Origin: Paracoccus liaowanqingii
GTDB lineage: Bacteria > Pseudomonadota > Alphaproteobacteria > Rhodobacterales > Rhodobacteraceae
Length of the DNA stretch: 64,000 nt
Assembly (NCBI RefSeq): GCF_004683865.2
Contig: NZ_CP040765.1
Location: 246,432 to 310,431, forward strand
Direction of reading: 5' to 3'
Position numbers and translations under genes: made by a program. Shown here one piece after another: positions 50,380 through 60,233 of this stretch (positions within the stretch are counted from its first letter, which is position 1; every line of letters begins with the position of its first letter). The notes under the pieces are model-generated. The model searched no databases and had not been told where the DNA came from. It saw only the letters and a program-made list of their open reading frames with translations.

Positions 50380-52296
50380 ATGAAGTCTGTTGATGTGATC
50401 ACGATCGGGCGGAGTTCCGTCGATCTCTACGGCAGCCAGATCGGCGGGCGGCTGGAGGACATGGGGTCCTTCGCCAAGTATATCGGCGGCAGCCCCACGA
50501 ACATCGCTTGCGGGACGGCTCGGTTGGGCCTGCGATCAGCGGTGATCACGCGGGTGGGTGACGAGCATATGGGGCGCTTCATCCGCGAGCAGCTGCTGCG
50601 CGAGGGCGTGGACGTCCGTGGCGTTGCCACCGACCCCGAGCGCCTGACGGCGCTGGTGATCCTGGGCATCCGCGACGAGGACAGCTTTCCGCTGATCTTC
50701 TATCGCGAGAACTGTGCCGACATGGCCCTGTCCGAGGATGATATCGAAGAGGACTTCATCGGCTCGGCGCGCTGCGTTCTGGCGACCGGCACGCATCTGT
50801 CCAACCCCCGCACCGAGGCTGCGGTGATGCGTGCACTGGAACTGGCCCGTGCGCATGGCGCGCGGACGGCGCTGGACATCGATTATCGCCCGAACCTGTG
50901 GGGCGTGGCAGGTCATGGCGACGGCGAAAGCCGCTTTGTCGAAAGCCAGGCCGTGACGGCGCGCCTGCAGGCGACGCTGCATCTTTTCGATCTGATCGTG
51001 GGCACCGAGGAGGAATTTCACATCGCCGGCGGCACCACCGACACGCTGGCCGCCCTGCGCGCGGTGCGCGGCGTCAGTGATGCCACCCTGGTCTGCAAGC
51101 GGGGTGCCAAGGGGGCCGTCGCCTTCACCGGCGAGATCCCCGACAGCCTGGACGCGGGCGAGGCCGGCCCCGGCTTTCCCATCGAAGTCTTCAACGTGCT
51201 AGGCGCCGGGGACGGCTTCTTCTCGGGCCTTCTGAAGGGCTGGCTGGACGGTGAGAGCTGGCCACGCGCACTGGAATACGCCAATGCCTGCGGGGCCTTC
51301 GCGGTCAGCCGCCACGGCTGCACGCCCGCCTATCCCAGCCTCGAGGAACTGCGCTTCTTTCTGGATCGCGGCGTGGTGCGGCCCGACCTACGCAACGACG
51401 CCGACCTGGAGCAGCTGCACTGGTCGACCAACCGGCAGGGCCGGATGGGCGGCGACTGGACGACGATGCGCGTCTTCGCCTTCGATCACCGCATGCAGCT
51501 GGAACAGATGGAGGGATACAGTCCTGCCAAGGGCGGCGCGTTCAAGCGCCTGTGCCTGGAGGCGGCGCTGCAGGTCCAGGACGGGCAGGGGGGCTACGGC
51601 ATCCTCTGCGACGACCGCATCGGCCGGGAGGCGCTGCAGGCGGCCAGCGGCACCGGCCTGTGGGTCGGCCGGCCTGCGGAATGGCCGGGCTCGCGTCCGC
51701 TTGAGCTGGAGCCGGAGCTGGGCCCGGATTGCGGGGGCCTTGGCGAATGGCCGCGCGAGCAGGTCGTGAAGGTGTTGTGCTTCTGCCATCCGGACGACGC
51801 GCCCGACTTGCGCGCCCGGCAGGAGGCGACGGTCGGGCGCCTGTTCACCGCCGCCCGCCGCAATGGGCTGGAGTTCCTGCTGGAGATCATCCCCTCGAAG
51901 GTCGGGCCGGTCGATGACGACACCACCGCGACGCTGATCCGGCAATTCTACGCGGCGGGCATCTTTCCGGACTGGTGGAAGCTGGAACCGCTGTCCAGTC
52001 GCACTGCCTGGTCGACAGCTATCGCCGCCATCGAGGAAAACGATCGCCACACCCGCGGCATCGTGGTTTTGGGCCTGGATGCGCCCGAGAAGGCACTGGC
52101 GGACAGCTTCCGGATTGCTGCGGCCTTTCCCCTGGTGCGCGGTTTTGCGGTCGGCCGCACGATCTTTGGCGAAGTGGCGCGGGACTGGATGGCCGAAAAC
52201 AGCGACGATGCGGCGGCGGTCGCCCGGATGGCCGAACGCTATGGGCGGCTGTGCGGGTTGTGGGACCAAGCCCGCGCCGCTCAGGCTGTCGAATGA
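50380..52296 (+). CDS. iolC: Fused 5-dehydro-2-deoxygluconokinase and DUF2090 aldolase-like protein
   Basis: 638 residues. The first ~325 are a PfkB-family kinase (SSVDLYGSQIGGRLEDMGSF, YIGGSPTNIACGTARLGLRS, and the anion-hole motif NVLGAGDGFFSGLLKGWLDG), phosphorylating 5-dehydro-2-deoxygluconate. The remainder is DUF2090 (MRVFAFDHRMQLEQMEGYSP, GILCDDRIGREALQAASGTG, LLEIIPSKVGPVDDDTTATL, PLVRGFAVGRTIFGEVARDW), a LacD-like class I aldolase fold. It may supply the 6-phospho-5-dehydro-2-deoxygluconate aldolase (IolJ) step in the same chain; no separate iolJ is present. Confidence 0.9.
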   Translation: MKSVDVITIGRSSVDLYGSQIGGRLEDMGSFAKYIGGSPTNIACGTARLGLRSAVITRVGDEHMGRFIREQLLREGVDVRGVATDPERLTALVILGIRDEDSFPLIFYRENCADMALSEDDIEEDFIGSARCVLATGTHLSNPRTEAAVMRALELARAHGARTALDIDYRPNLWGVAGHGDGESRFVESQAVTARLQATLHLFDLIVGTEEEFHIAGGTTDTLAALRAVRGVSDATLVCKRGAKGAVAFTGEIPDSLDAGEAGPGFPIEVFNVLGAGDGFFSGLLKGWLDGESWPRALEYANACGAFAVSRHGCTPAYPSLEELRFFLDRGVVRPDLRNDADLEQLHWSTNRQGRMGGDWTTMRVFAFDHRMQLEQMEGYSPAKGGAFKRLCLEAALQVQDGQGGYGILCDDRIGREALQAASGTGLWVGRPAEWPGSRPLELEPELGPDCGGLGEWPREQVVKVLCFCHPDDAPDLRARQEATVGRLFTAARRNGLEFLLEIIPSKVGPVDDDTTATLIRQFYAAGIFPDWWKLEPLSSRTAWSTAIAAIEENDRHTRGIVVLGLDAPEKALADSFRIAAAFPLVRGFAVGRTIFGEVARDWMAENSDDAAAVARMAERYGRLCGLWDQARAAQAVE

Positions 52297-52355
52297 CACG
52301 GAACCCCCAGGGCGATGCGTCGCCCTTGACGACAGAACCGACACGAGGGCTGACG

Positions 52356-54185
52356 ATGAGCGGAACGATACGATTGACGGCAGCCCAGGCCATGGTGCGC
52401 TGGCTGTCGGTGCAGATGACCGAGGACGGCGAGCGTTTTATCGAGGGGGTCTGGGCGATCTTCGGCCACGGCAATGTCGCGGGTCTGGGCGAGGCGCTGC
52501 ACGGGATCGGGGAGGCCCTGCCGACCTGGCGGGGACAAAACGAGCAAACCATGGCCCATGCCGCCATCGCCTATGCCAAGGGCAAGGGACGACGGCGTGC
52601 GCAGGCGGTGACGGCCTCGATCGGCCCGGGCTCGACGAACATGGTGACGGCCGCCGCGCTGGCCCATGTGAACCGGCTGCCGGTCCTGCTGATCGCGGGC
52701 GATGTGTTTGCCACGCGCAGGCCCGATCCGGTGCTGCAGCAGGTCGAAAGCTTTGTCGACGGGACCGTCAGCGCGAATGACTGCTTCCGCCCCGTCGTGC
52801 GCTATTTCGACCGCATCACCCGGCCCGAGCATTTGCTGACCGCGCTGCCCCGTGCGCTGCGGGTGATGACGGACCCGGCCGATTGCGGGCCGGTCTGCCT
52901 GTCCTTCTGCCAGGATGTGCAGGCCGAGGCCCATGACTGGCCCGAGGCGTTTTTCCAGCCGCGCACCTGGCGCATCCGTCGTCCCGCCGGCGATGCGGAC
53001 GAGTTGGCCGCCGCCGCTGCCCTGATCCGCGCCGCGAGGTCGCCGATCCTGATATGTGGCGGAGGCGTGATCTACTCAGGCGCCGAGGAGGCGCTGGACA
53101 AGTTCGCCAGCCAGCTCAACATCCCGGTGATCGAGACCCAGGCCGGAAAATCTGCGCTGGCGCAGGCGCACCCGATGAACTTCGGAGCCGCCGGCGTTGA
53201 CGGCTCGGCTACGGCGAATGCCGCGGCGCAGTCGGCGGACCTGGTGATCGCAGTCGGCACGCGCTTGCAGGACTTCACCACCGGCTCGCGCACCTTGTTT
53301 CCGCAGGCCAGGATCCTGGCACTGAATGTCCAGCCTTGTGACGCTGGCAAGCACGGCGCCACCAGTCTTGTCGCCGATGCGCGTGTGGCGCTGGAGGCGC
53401 TGTCGGCCGAGTTGGGCGATCTTCGCTTCGACGCGGCTGATCCCCGGGCGCGCGATGCGTGGCTCGCGGCGGTCGACGCCCATTGTACCACGACGCCTGA
53501 AGGGCTGCCGACAGATGCACAGGTGATCGGTGCCGTGCAGGCCGCCGCCCCCGATGGTATCGCCATGTGCGCCGCCGGCACTATGCCCGGGGCCTTGAAG
53601 TTGCTGTGGCAGGCCAGCCAGCATGGCTACCACATGGAATACGGTTATTCCTGCATGGGCTACGAGGTGGCGGGCGCCATGGGCCTCAAGCTTGCGCGCC
53701 CTGACCGCGAGGTGCTGTGCTTCGTTGGAGACGGCAGCTACATGATGGCCAACAGTGAGCTGGCGACGGCGGTGATGCGCCGCATCCCCTTCACGGTCAT
53801 CCTGACCGACAACCGGGGTTACGGCTGCATCAACCGCCTTCAGGCTCATTCCGGCGGTGCGGCCTTCAACAACATGTATGTCGATTGCCGGATCGAGACC
53901 CAGCCACAAATCGACTATGTCGCCCATGCTGCCAGCATGGGGGCGCATGCAGTGAAGGCCGGGGATCTGGCAGATCTGCAGGACCAGATCCACGCCGCAC
54001 GCGACCGCGACGTCCCCACCGTCATCGTGATCGACACCACCGCCCGTCCCGGACCCGGCGACGGGCTGGAGACGGCCGGGCATTTTTGGGACGTGGCCGT
54101 TCCTGCAGTGGGCAATACGGAGAAACTGAAACAAGCCTATGCGCGCTATATCGAGCATGTTGCGCAGCAGGCCCTGATCAACTGA
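52356..54185 (+). CDS. iolD: 3D-(3,5/4)-trihydroxycyclohexane-1,2-dione hydrolase
   Basis: 609 residues, ThDP-dependent enzyme. N-terminal GVWAIFGHGNVAGLGEALHG with the active-site Glu in TWRGQNEQTMAHAAIAYAKG, middle domain SPILICGGGVIYSGAEEALD and ThDP/Mg site VGDGSYMMANSELATAVMRR-IPFTVILTDNRGYG. It opens the inositol-derived ring. Start is ATG 52356 after the iolC stop; a longer in-frame extension upstream overlaps iolC and is not IolD-like. Confidence 0.94.
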   Translation: MSGTIRLTAAQAMVRWLSVQMTEDGERFIEGVWAIFGHGNVAGLGEALHGIGEALPTWRGQNEQTMAHAAIAYAKGKGRRRAQAVTASIGPGSTNMVTAAALAHVNRLPVLLIAGDVFATRRPDPVLQQVESFVDGTVSANDCFRPVVRYFDRITRPEHLLTALPRALRVMTDPADCGPVCLSFCQDVQAEAHDWPEAFFQPRTWRIRRPAGDADELAAAAALIRAARSPILICGGGVIYSGAEEALDKFASQLNIPVIETQAGKSALAQAHPMNFGAAGVDGSATANAAAQSADLVIAVGTRLQDFTTGSRTLFPQARILALNVQPCDAGKHGATSLVADARVALEALSAELGDLRFDAADPRARDAWLAAVDAHCTTTPEGLPTDAQVIGAVQAAAPDGIAMCAAGTMPGALKLLWQASQHGYHMEYGYSCMGYEVAGAMGLKLARPDREVLCFVGDGSYMMANSELATAVMRRIPFTVILTDNRGYGCINRLQAHSGGAAFNNMYVDCRIETQPQIDYVAHAASMGAHAVKAGDLADLQDQIHAARDRDVPTVIVIDTTARPGPGDGLETAGHFWDVAVPAVGNTEKLKQAYARYIEHVAQQALIN

Positions 54186-54195
54186 AGGCAGAGAC

Positions 54196-55107
54196 ATGAT
54201 CCTCTACGGCACCAACCCGATTGCCTGGGCCAATGACGACGACCAGTCGATCGGCGCCCATATCCCGACCGAACAGATCCTGCGCGAGGCCGGTCGCGAG
54301 ATCGGCTTCGACGGGATCGAGAACGGCCACCGCTGGCCCGACGACCCACAGGCGCTGAAGGAATTGCTGGGCAGCTACGGGTTGCGCTTCATCTCGGGCT
54401 GGTACTCGACCAAACTGCTGACCCGCTCGGTCGAGGAAGAGATCGTGTCGGTTCAGCCGCATCTGGCCAAGCTGAAGGCGAACGGTTGCAAGGTCTGCAT
54501 CGTTTGCGAATGCTCGAACACCGTGCATGGCGATCCGGCAAAAGCAGTCAACGACCGGCCGCGCTTGACGGAAGCGCAGATGACCGACTTCGGCGCGAAG
54601 ATGGAGGAGTTCGCGGCCTATCTGGCGGAGCAGGGTATCACGCTGGCCTATCATCACCACATGGGGACCGTGGTTGAGAGCCCGCCTGAGATAGACGCCT
54701 TCATGGCCGCGACCGGCCCCTCCACGCATTTGCTGTTCGATGCTGGCCACTGCACCTTCGGCGGCGGCGACCCCGAGGAAGTGCTGCGCCGCCATGCGGG
54801 CAGGGTGGCACATTTCCATGCCAAAAACATTCGCCGTGTGGTCTGTGACCGGGTCCGGGCTGAAAGGCTGTCCTTCATCCAGGGCGTGATGGCCGGTGCC
54901 TTCACCGTCCCGGGCGATCCGGAAGGAGCCATCGATTTCGAGCCGCTTCTGCGCGTTTTGGCGGAGGCGCAATATGACGGCTGGCTAGTGATCGAGGCCG
55001 AGCAAGATCCCGAGGTGCGCAGCCCGCTACATTATCAGACGATGGGGCTGCAGGCACTGAAGGCGGCAGCCCGCGAAGCTGGGCTCGATCGAGTCGTCCC
55101 CGCCTAA
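54196..55107 (+). CDS. iolE: Inosose dehydratase
   Basis: 303 residues: MILYGTNPIAWANDDDQSIG, GRDIGFDG-like GREIGFDGIENGHRWPDDPQ, YHHHMGTVVESPPEIDAFMA, LLFDAGHCTFGGGDPEEVLR, FHAKNIRRVV and WLVIEAEQDPEVRSPLHYQT. This is the IolE TIM barrel that dehydrates scyllo-inosose to 3D-trihydroxycyclohexane-dione. It follows iolD by 10 bp. Confidence 0.93.
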   Translation: MILYGTNPIAWANDDDQSIGAHIPTEQILREAGREIGFDGIENGHRWPDDPQALKELLGSYGLRFISGWYSTKLLTRSVEEEIVSVQPHLAKLKANGCKVCIVCECSNTVHGDPAKAVNDRPRLTEAQMTDFGAKMEEFAAYLAEQGITLAYHHHMGTVVESPPEIDAFMAATGPSTHLLFDAGHCTFGGGDPEEVLRRHAGRVAHFHAKNIRRVVCDRVRAERLSFIQGVMAGAFTVPGDPEGAIDFEPLLRVLAEAQYDGWLVIEAEQDPEVRSPLHYQTMGLQALKAAAREAGLDRVVPA

Positions 55108-55274
55108 GGCGGGCGTGGCGGGGGGCACTGCCGCCAAACTGGCCGGGGGGCCAGATCGCCCGGGGATATTTTCGGACCATTGCAGGAGCGGAGGGCCGGA
55201 CCGAGGGCTATGATCCTGCGACGGGGTCAGCCTGGCAGGGTTGCCTGCCGGATGGACAGAGAAAAGGACAAGAA

Positions 55275-56069
55275 ATGCCACAGCTTCTCAGACGGCCCTT
55301 CGGCACCCATGGCGAGGTGCAGCGGATCACGCCCGCCGATGCGGGCTGGCGCTATGTCGGTTTTTCGGTCCATCGGCTGCGCCCGGGTGAGCGAGTGGAC
55401 GGGGTGACAGGCGACTGTGAGGTCATCCTGGTCATGGTCGAGGGTAAGGCGCAGATCGCCGGGGCAGAGCAGGACTGGGGGGTGCTGGGAGACCGAATGA
55501 ATGTCTTCGAAAAGACGCCGCCGCATTGCCTGTATCTCCCTGGCGGGCAGGACTGGGTTGCGGAGGCTGTCACCGATTGCACCATCGCGGTCTGTTCGGC
55601 CCCGGCCCATGGCGGGCATCCGGCGCGACGCATCGGGCCCGACGGCATCACACTGACCGCGCGTGGCGAAGGCACCAACACCCGCTACATCAATAACATC
55701 GCTATGGAGGCTGAAGACTGGTGTGACAGCCTGTTGGTGACCGAGGTCTTTACCCCTGCAGGGCACTGGTCCTCTTATCCTAGCCACCGCCATGACGAGG
55801 ACGATTTTCCGCGCATCACCTATCTGGAAGAGACCTACTACCACCGCCTGAACCCCGCCAAAGGTTGGGCCGTGCAGCGTGTCTATACCGATGACGGCAG
55901 CTTGGATGAGGTGATGGCGGTACGCGACCATGACGTGGTGCTGGTGCCACGCGGGCACCATCCCTGCGGTGCGCCCTATGGGTTTGAACTGTACTATTTG
56001 AACGTCATGGCTGGTCCGCGTCGAAGTTGGCGCTTTGTCCCCGCGCCTGAGGTCGAAGGCATTGTTTAG
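55275..56069 (+). CDS. iolB: 5-deoxy-glucuronate isomerase
   Basis: 264 residues with two cupin-like halves. TPAGHWSSYPSHRHDEDDFP carries the metal-binding His residues, with YLEETYYHRLNPAKGWAVQR, VLVPRGHHPCGAPYGFELYY and VMAGPRRSW following. This is the IolB/KduI-type isomerase that converts 5-deoxyglucuronate to 5-dehydro-2-deoxygluconate, which the fused IolC then phosphorylates. Last gene of the inositol block. Confidence 0.93.
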   Translation: MPQLLRRPFGTHGEVQRITPADAGWRYVGFSVHRLRPGERVDGVTGDCEVILVMVEGKAQIAGAEQDWGVLGDRMNVFEKTPPHCLYLPGGQDWVAEAVTDCTIAVCSAPAHGGHPARRIGPDGITLTARGEGTNTRYINNIAMEAEDWCDSLLVTEVFTPAGHWSSYPSHRHDEDDFPRITYLEETYYHRLNPAKGWAVQRVYTDDGSLDEVMAVRDHDVVLVPRGHHPCGAPYGFELYYLNVMAGPRRSWRFVPAPEVEGIV

Positions 56070-56358
56070 GAAGTAACGCCCCAGTTTTCCTAGAATTATT
56101 ATTTAATAATGTAGGAACCTGACGCAGCCAATCTTTTAAAAGTGGAGGCAGGGTGGCTTGTATCCTCGGCTGTGTCTTCCGCAGTCCTCGCCACATGCAC
56201 TTCGAGCAATGTTCTTGAAAAGCCTTTTCTGCCGATGAGGGACTTACAGCAGCTTTTAAAGGCGAATCCACCGCTCGATAAGCGCATTCAGCCTCTGATT
56301 GGGGCTACCGGATTTAGGCTTTCCCGCGAACAGTTTGTAGCTTCGAGGCGACAGTTAG
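56070..56358. other. Gene-free spacer downstream of iolB
   Basis: A small AT-rich inverted repeat (ATTATT ... AATAAT around 56095-56110) follows the iolB stop and may help end the operon. A minus-strand frame through 56287-56099 has no recognisable family. Probably decayed DNA flanking the IS66 element. Confidence 0.4.
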
Positions 56359-56520
56359 GTAAGCGTTCTCTGCCCCCCACCTTCCGCGCGGCATTCTGAT
56401 CGGTTCATTGGACCGTGATGATTGTTGGGACGGAGTTTCTCCATGGAGTCTGCATTGGAGCTTCTCCCGGCTGGCGGCCGCGGCCGTCGGAACCGGAAGT
56501 GGCCGGATGAGGTAAAGGCG

Positions 56521-57920
56521 GAGCTATGGCCGATTTTGGGTGATGGGGTCTGAGAAGGCGGCGTATCGTGGTGGGTGTCAAAGCCTGCCAGAACCTCCCG
56601 AAGGAGCGATACGCCTTGGAAGATGATATCACGATCACCCCGCTTCACCAGCCCGGATCTGTCGTTGATCCACTCACCGAGATTGCACGCGACGGCGCCC
56701 GGCAGATGCTGGCAGCGGCACTCAGGGCTGAGGCCGCGAGTTTTGTCGCGCAGTTTGCTGAGGAGCGCCTGCCCGATGGCAGGCAGCGCGTTGTCCACCA
56801 CGGCACCGGCCCTGAGCGGAACATCCAGACCGGGATCGGCCCTATCCCGGTGCAGAGACAGAAGGTGCGCGACCGGGCAGCTGATGCGCCGCCGGAGGAC
56901 AAGATCCGGTTCAATTCGCGCATTCTTCCGAAGTGGGCGCGCCGTTCGCCTAGCCTTGATGCTCTGCTTCCGGTCCTCTACTTGCGCGGCGTCTCGACTG
57001 GAGACTTCCAGGAGGCTCTGAGCGCGCTGGTCGGTCCGGATGCGCCCAACCTGTCGCCAGGAGCGATCTCGCGGCTCACGGGCGAGTGGCAAGCAGAACA
57101 TGACCGCTGGCAACGCCGAAACCTCTCGGCCCGGCGCTACGTCTATGTCTGGGCCGACGGCGTGTATCTGCAGGCCCGGATGGAGCCGCAGGCCGAGTGC
57201 ATGCTGGTGATCATCGGGGCGACGCCGGAAGGGAAGAAGGAGCTGCTGGGGTTCCAGGTTGGGGTCCGCGAGAGCGCGCAGAGCTGGCATGAACTGCTGG
57301 TCGACCTCAGGGCCCGCGGCCTCTCGGCGCCACCGGACCTCGCGGTCGGAGATGGTGCCCTTGGCTTCTGGAAGGCGCTGGATGAGATCTTCCCCGACAC
57401 GCGCCACCAACGCTGTTGGACCCACAAGGTGTCCAACGTCCTGAACAAGCTTCCGAAGTCGATGCACCCGGCGGTGAAGACTGACCTGCGGGAGATCTGG
57501 CAAGCCGCGACCCGCGCGGCGGCAGAGACCGCCGTCAATACCTTCGTCGAGAAGTATGGCGTGAAATACGAGAAAGCCGTCGCCTGCCTGACCAAGGATC
57601 GAGAGGCACTGCTGGCCTTCTACGACTTCCCGGCCGCTCACTGGGACCACCTGCGCACGTCCAACCCGATCGAGAGCGTCTTCGCGACCGTCCGCCATCG
57701 CACCGTCCGAACCAAAGGCGCGTTGTCTCAGAAGACAGCGAAGCTGATGGTGTTCAAGCTGGTTCAGGCCGCAGCGAAGAAATGGCGACGACTGAAGGGC
57801 GCAAACCAGTTGCCTCTCGTCGTCGAAGGCGTCAAGTTCACTGACGGTGTCGCCGAGCAGGACGCCAACGAAAGCCGCGCCGCTTGATCAGGCCGCGTCA
57901 CCCAAAATCCCGCATAGCTC
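56521..57920 (+). mobile_element. IS256-family element, copy 2
   Basis: 1400 bp, inverted relative to copy 1 and with the same GAGCTATG ends. Flanked by its own 9-bp duplication GTAAAGGCG at 56512-56520 and 57921-57929. Inserted in IS66 tnpA. Confidence 0.93.
56616..57887 (+). CDS. IS256-family transposase, copy 2
   Basis: Encodes exactly the same protein as copy 1 at 11559-12830 (start TTG 56616 with AAGGAG upstream, or GTG 56568). Translations in other frames also coincide, so the two DNA copies are essentially identical. That implies recent transposition within this molecule or genome. Confidence 0.93.
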   Translation: MEDDITITPLHQPGSVVDPLTEIARDGARQMLAAALRAEAASFVAQFAEERLPDGRQRVVHHGTGPERNIQTGIGPIPVQRQKVRDRAADAPPEDKIRFNSRILPKWARRSPSLDALLPVLYLRGVSTGDFQEALSALVGPDAPNLSPGAISRLTGEWQAEHDRWQRRNLSARRYVYVWADGVYLQARMEPQAECMLVIIGATPEGKKELLGFQVGVRESAQSWHELLVDLRARGLSAPPDLAVGDGALGFWKALDEIFPDTRHQRCWTHKVSNVLNKLPKSMHPAVKTDLREIWQAATRAAAETAVNTFVEKYGVKYEKAVACLTKDREALLAFYDFPAAHWDHLRTSNPIESVFATVRHRTVRTKGALSQKTAKLMVFKLVQAAAKKWRRLKGANQLPLVVEGVKFTDGVAEQDANESRAA

Positions 57921-58237
57921 GTAAAGGCGCGGATTGTGGCGGAGACGCTGATGCCGGGCGTGACCGTGAATACCGTTGCGCGGCGGCACGGGGTGCCGGC
58001 GAACCATGTCTCTTCTTGGCGGACGCTGGCGCGGAAAGGGCGACTGGTGCTGCCTGCTCCTGAAGATCCGGTGGAGTTTGCGGCGCTGTTGCTCGGCCCC
58101 GCTGAAGATGCGCCGCGGGCCGATGTCGGTGCCGTGGCCCGGCCGGAGATCGTCGCGGGCGCGGTGGTGATCCGTCTGGAAGCCGGGGCCTCGGCGGAGC
58201 GGATTGCCATGGTCGTGCGCGCCCTGGCGGCTACCCC

Positions 58238-58591
58238 ATGATCTTCCCCTCCAACCGCGTGAGGATCATGGTTGCGACCAAACCCGTCGATTTCCGCAAG
58301 GGGCATGATGGCCTGGCTGCACTGGTGTCGTCGGTGCTGCGCAAGGATCCGTTCACCGGCACGGTGTTCGTGTTCCGCTCGCGCCGGGCGGACAGGCTGA
58401 AGCTTTTGTATTGGGACGGCACCGGTCTGGTAATGGCTTACAAGCGGCTGGAGGATACAACCTTTACCTGGCCGGCCATCAAGGACGGGATCATGGCGCT
58501 GAACCATGCCCAGTTTGAGGCGCTGTTTGCCGGGCTCGACTGGCGCAAGGTCAAAGCTCTGGAAACCCGCCCCCCTGCTGCGGCAGAATGA
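58238..58591 (+). CDS. tnpB: IS66 accessory protein TnpB
   Basis: 117 residues, intact: MIFPSNRVRIMVATKPVDFR, KGHDGLAALVSSVLRKDPFT, VFVFRSRRADRLKLLYWDGT and GLVMAYKRLEDTTFTWPAIK match the IS66 Orf2 family throughout. Start overlaps the tnpA stop. Confidence 0.93.
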   Translation: MIFPSNRVRIMVATKPVDFRKGHDGLAALVSSVLRKDPFTGTVFVFRSRRADRLKLLYWDGTGLVMAYKRLEDTTFTWPAIKDGIMALNHAQFEALFAGLDWRKVKALETRPPAAAE

Positions 58592-58645
58592 ATCAGTTGC
58601 CTGATTTTCCATGTTTTTGCCGGAGATCCTTGATAAAATCAGAGC

Positions 58646-60204
58646 ATGTTCGCAGCCTCTGTTCTCGATCTTTCCGCCATTCCCAACGCGCAGCGTGCGG
58701 CGGTTCAGGCGTTGCTGGAAGAGGTGGCGGCTCTCAAGGACATCACCAGACGCCAGGAGCATCTGATCGCCGAGCTGAACCATGCCCTGCATGGCAAGCG
58801 GTCGGAAAAGCTGACCGAGGATGAGCGGCAGCTGGCTTTCGAGGACCTGTCCATTGCGTTGGCCGAGGTCGAGGCGGAGAAGGAAACGCAGGCCACCAGG
58901 ACGGACAAGGGGGCGACCAGGGCCGCGCCGAAGCGCAATATCGGCAACCTACCGGCTGCACTGCCGCGTATCGAAGAGGTCATCGAGCCCGCCAGCCTGA
59001 TCTGCCCCTGCGGCTGCGGCATCATGCACAAGATCGGTGAAGACCGCGAGCCAAGCGGCTGGACATCGTGCCTGCCCAGCTGCGCGTCATCGTCACCGTC
59101 CGCCCGAAATATGCCTGCCGGTCCTGCACCGACGGCGTCACTCAGGCACCAACACCTTCCCGCCTGATCACGGGCGGGCTGCCAACCGAGGCGACGCTCG
59201 CCCATGTGCTGGTCAGCAAGTATGCGGACCATCTGCCGTTGTATAGACAGAGCCAGATCCTGGCGCGGGCGGGCCTTGATCTGCACCGCGCCGTTCTGGC
59301 CGATTGGGTGGGCAAGGCCGCGTTCCATCTGACGCCGGTGGTGGACCGGCTGGCCGAGCATCTCAAACGGTCGGGCAAGCTGTTCATGGACGAAACAACG
59401 GCCCCGGTGCTGGTCCCGGGGCGTGGGACCACAAAGACCGGATATCTCTGGGCACTGGCGCGCGATGACCGGCCGTGGGGCGGCGAGGACCCGCCCGGCG
59501 TGGTCTACTTTTATGCCCCCGGCCGCGCAGGCGAGAATGCCGAGACCTTCCTGACCGGCTTCGATGGCATTCTGCAAATCGATGGTTACACAGGCTATAA
59601 CCGGCTGACCAAACCGATCCGCAAGGGCGGTGCCCCCATTCGGGTCGCGCATTGCTGGGCGCATGCAAGGCGCAAACTGAAGGAAGTCTTCGACCGCGAT
59701 GGCTCCGAGATCGCTGCTGAGGGGCTGCGCCGCATCGCCGAGCTCTACGCCGTCGAGGCCGACATCCGCGGTGTCTCGCCCGGCCAGCGCCTCTCGGCCC
59801 GCCAAGCCCGCACCGCACCGCTGGTGGCCGCCTTCGGCGGCTGGCTGCAGGCGCAACGCCGAAAGATCTCCACCAAATCCCGGTTGGGCGAAAAACTCAC
59901 CTATATCCATAACCACTGGGAAGGGCTGCAAGCTTTCCTGACCGACGGGCGCATCGAGATCGACTCCAACAGGGTCGAAAATCTGATCCGCCCCATCACC
60001 CTCAATCGCAAGAATGCGCTCTTCGCAGGTCACGACGAAGGCGGCGTTGCTTGGGGCCGCATCGCCTCGTTGATCGAGACCTGCAAGATCAACGGCATTG
60101 AGCCCTTTGCCTATCTGAAGGCCACCCTCACGGCGATCGCCACCGGCCATCCACAAAGCCGCCTCGATGACCTGCTACCGTGGAACTTCAAGCCGTCAAG
60201 CTAA
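58646..60204 (+). pseudogene. IS66 transposase TnpC, frameshifted
   Basis: The frame from ATG 58646 gives the N-terminal coiled coil and zinc-finger region (LICPCGCGIMHKIGEDR), then loses homology at about 59045. Another frame picks up as KRLDIVPAQLRVIVTVRPKY, ACRSC and continues through LFMDETTAPVLVPGRGTTKT, ILQIDGYTGYNRL, RVAHCWAHARRKLKEVFDRD and IEIDSNRVENLIRPITLNRK to the stop at 60204. A single-base indel near 59045-59056 explains the break. Without programmed frameshifting, not expected in IS66 tnpC, it is inactive. Confidence 0.85.
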
Positions 60205-60233
60205 GTCGACAGTGGGGGCCAGCGACCGCTTAC

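Larger units (their letters stand above)
56443..58241 (+). pseudogene. IS66 tnpA, split by an IS256-family element
   Basis: Joining 56443-56520 to 57930-58241 gives MESALELLPAGGRGRRNRKW, PDEVKARIVAETLMPGVTVN and TVARRHGVPANHVSSWRTLA, an IS3/IS66-type helix-turn-helix protein, then RLEAGASAERIAMVVRALAA to TGA 58239-58241. The insertion lies between Lys-Ala of DEVKA and RIVAET. Its stop overlaps the tnpB start (ATGA). Confidence 0.85.
56359..60233 (+). mobile_element. IS66-family three-gene element, interrupted
   Basis: Left end GTAAGCGTTCTCTG... (from 56359) and right end, read inward, GTAAGCGGTCGCTGG... (to 60233) are imperfect terminal repeats enclosing tnpA, tnpB and tnpC. Without the inserted IS256-family element it is about 2.47 kb, the normal size. 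Octamers outside the ends differ (ACAGTTAG versus GCGTTTGC), so the target duplication is lost. Confidence 0.82.

Noticed and set aside
52281..52934. Minus-strand frames opposite iolD and other iol genes
   Set aside because: No ribosome-binding sites or family motifs; they mirror the codon structure of the real genes.
11517..57929. A composite transposon formed by the two identical IS256-family copies
   Set aside because: Each copy has its own perfect 9-bp duplication (TTGCGTCTG and GTAAAGGCG), so each arrived by a separate insertion and the 44-kb interior did not move in as one unit at this place.
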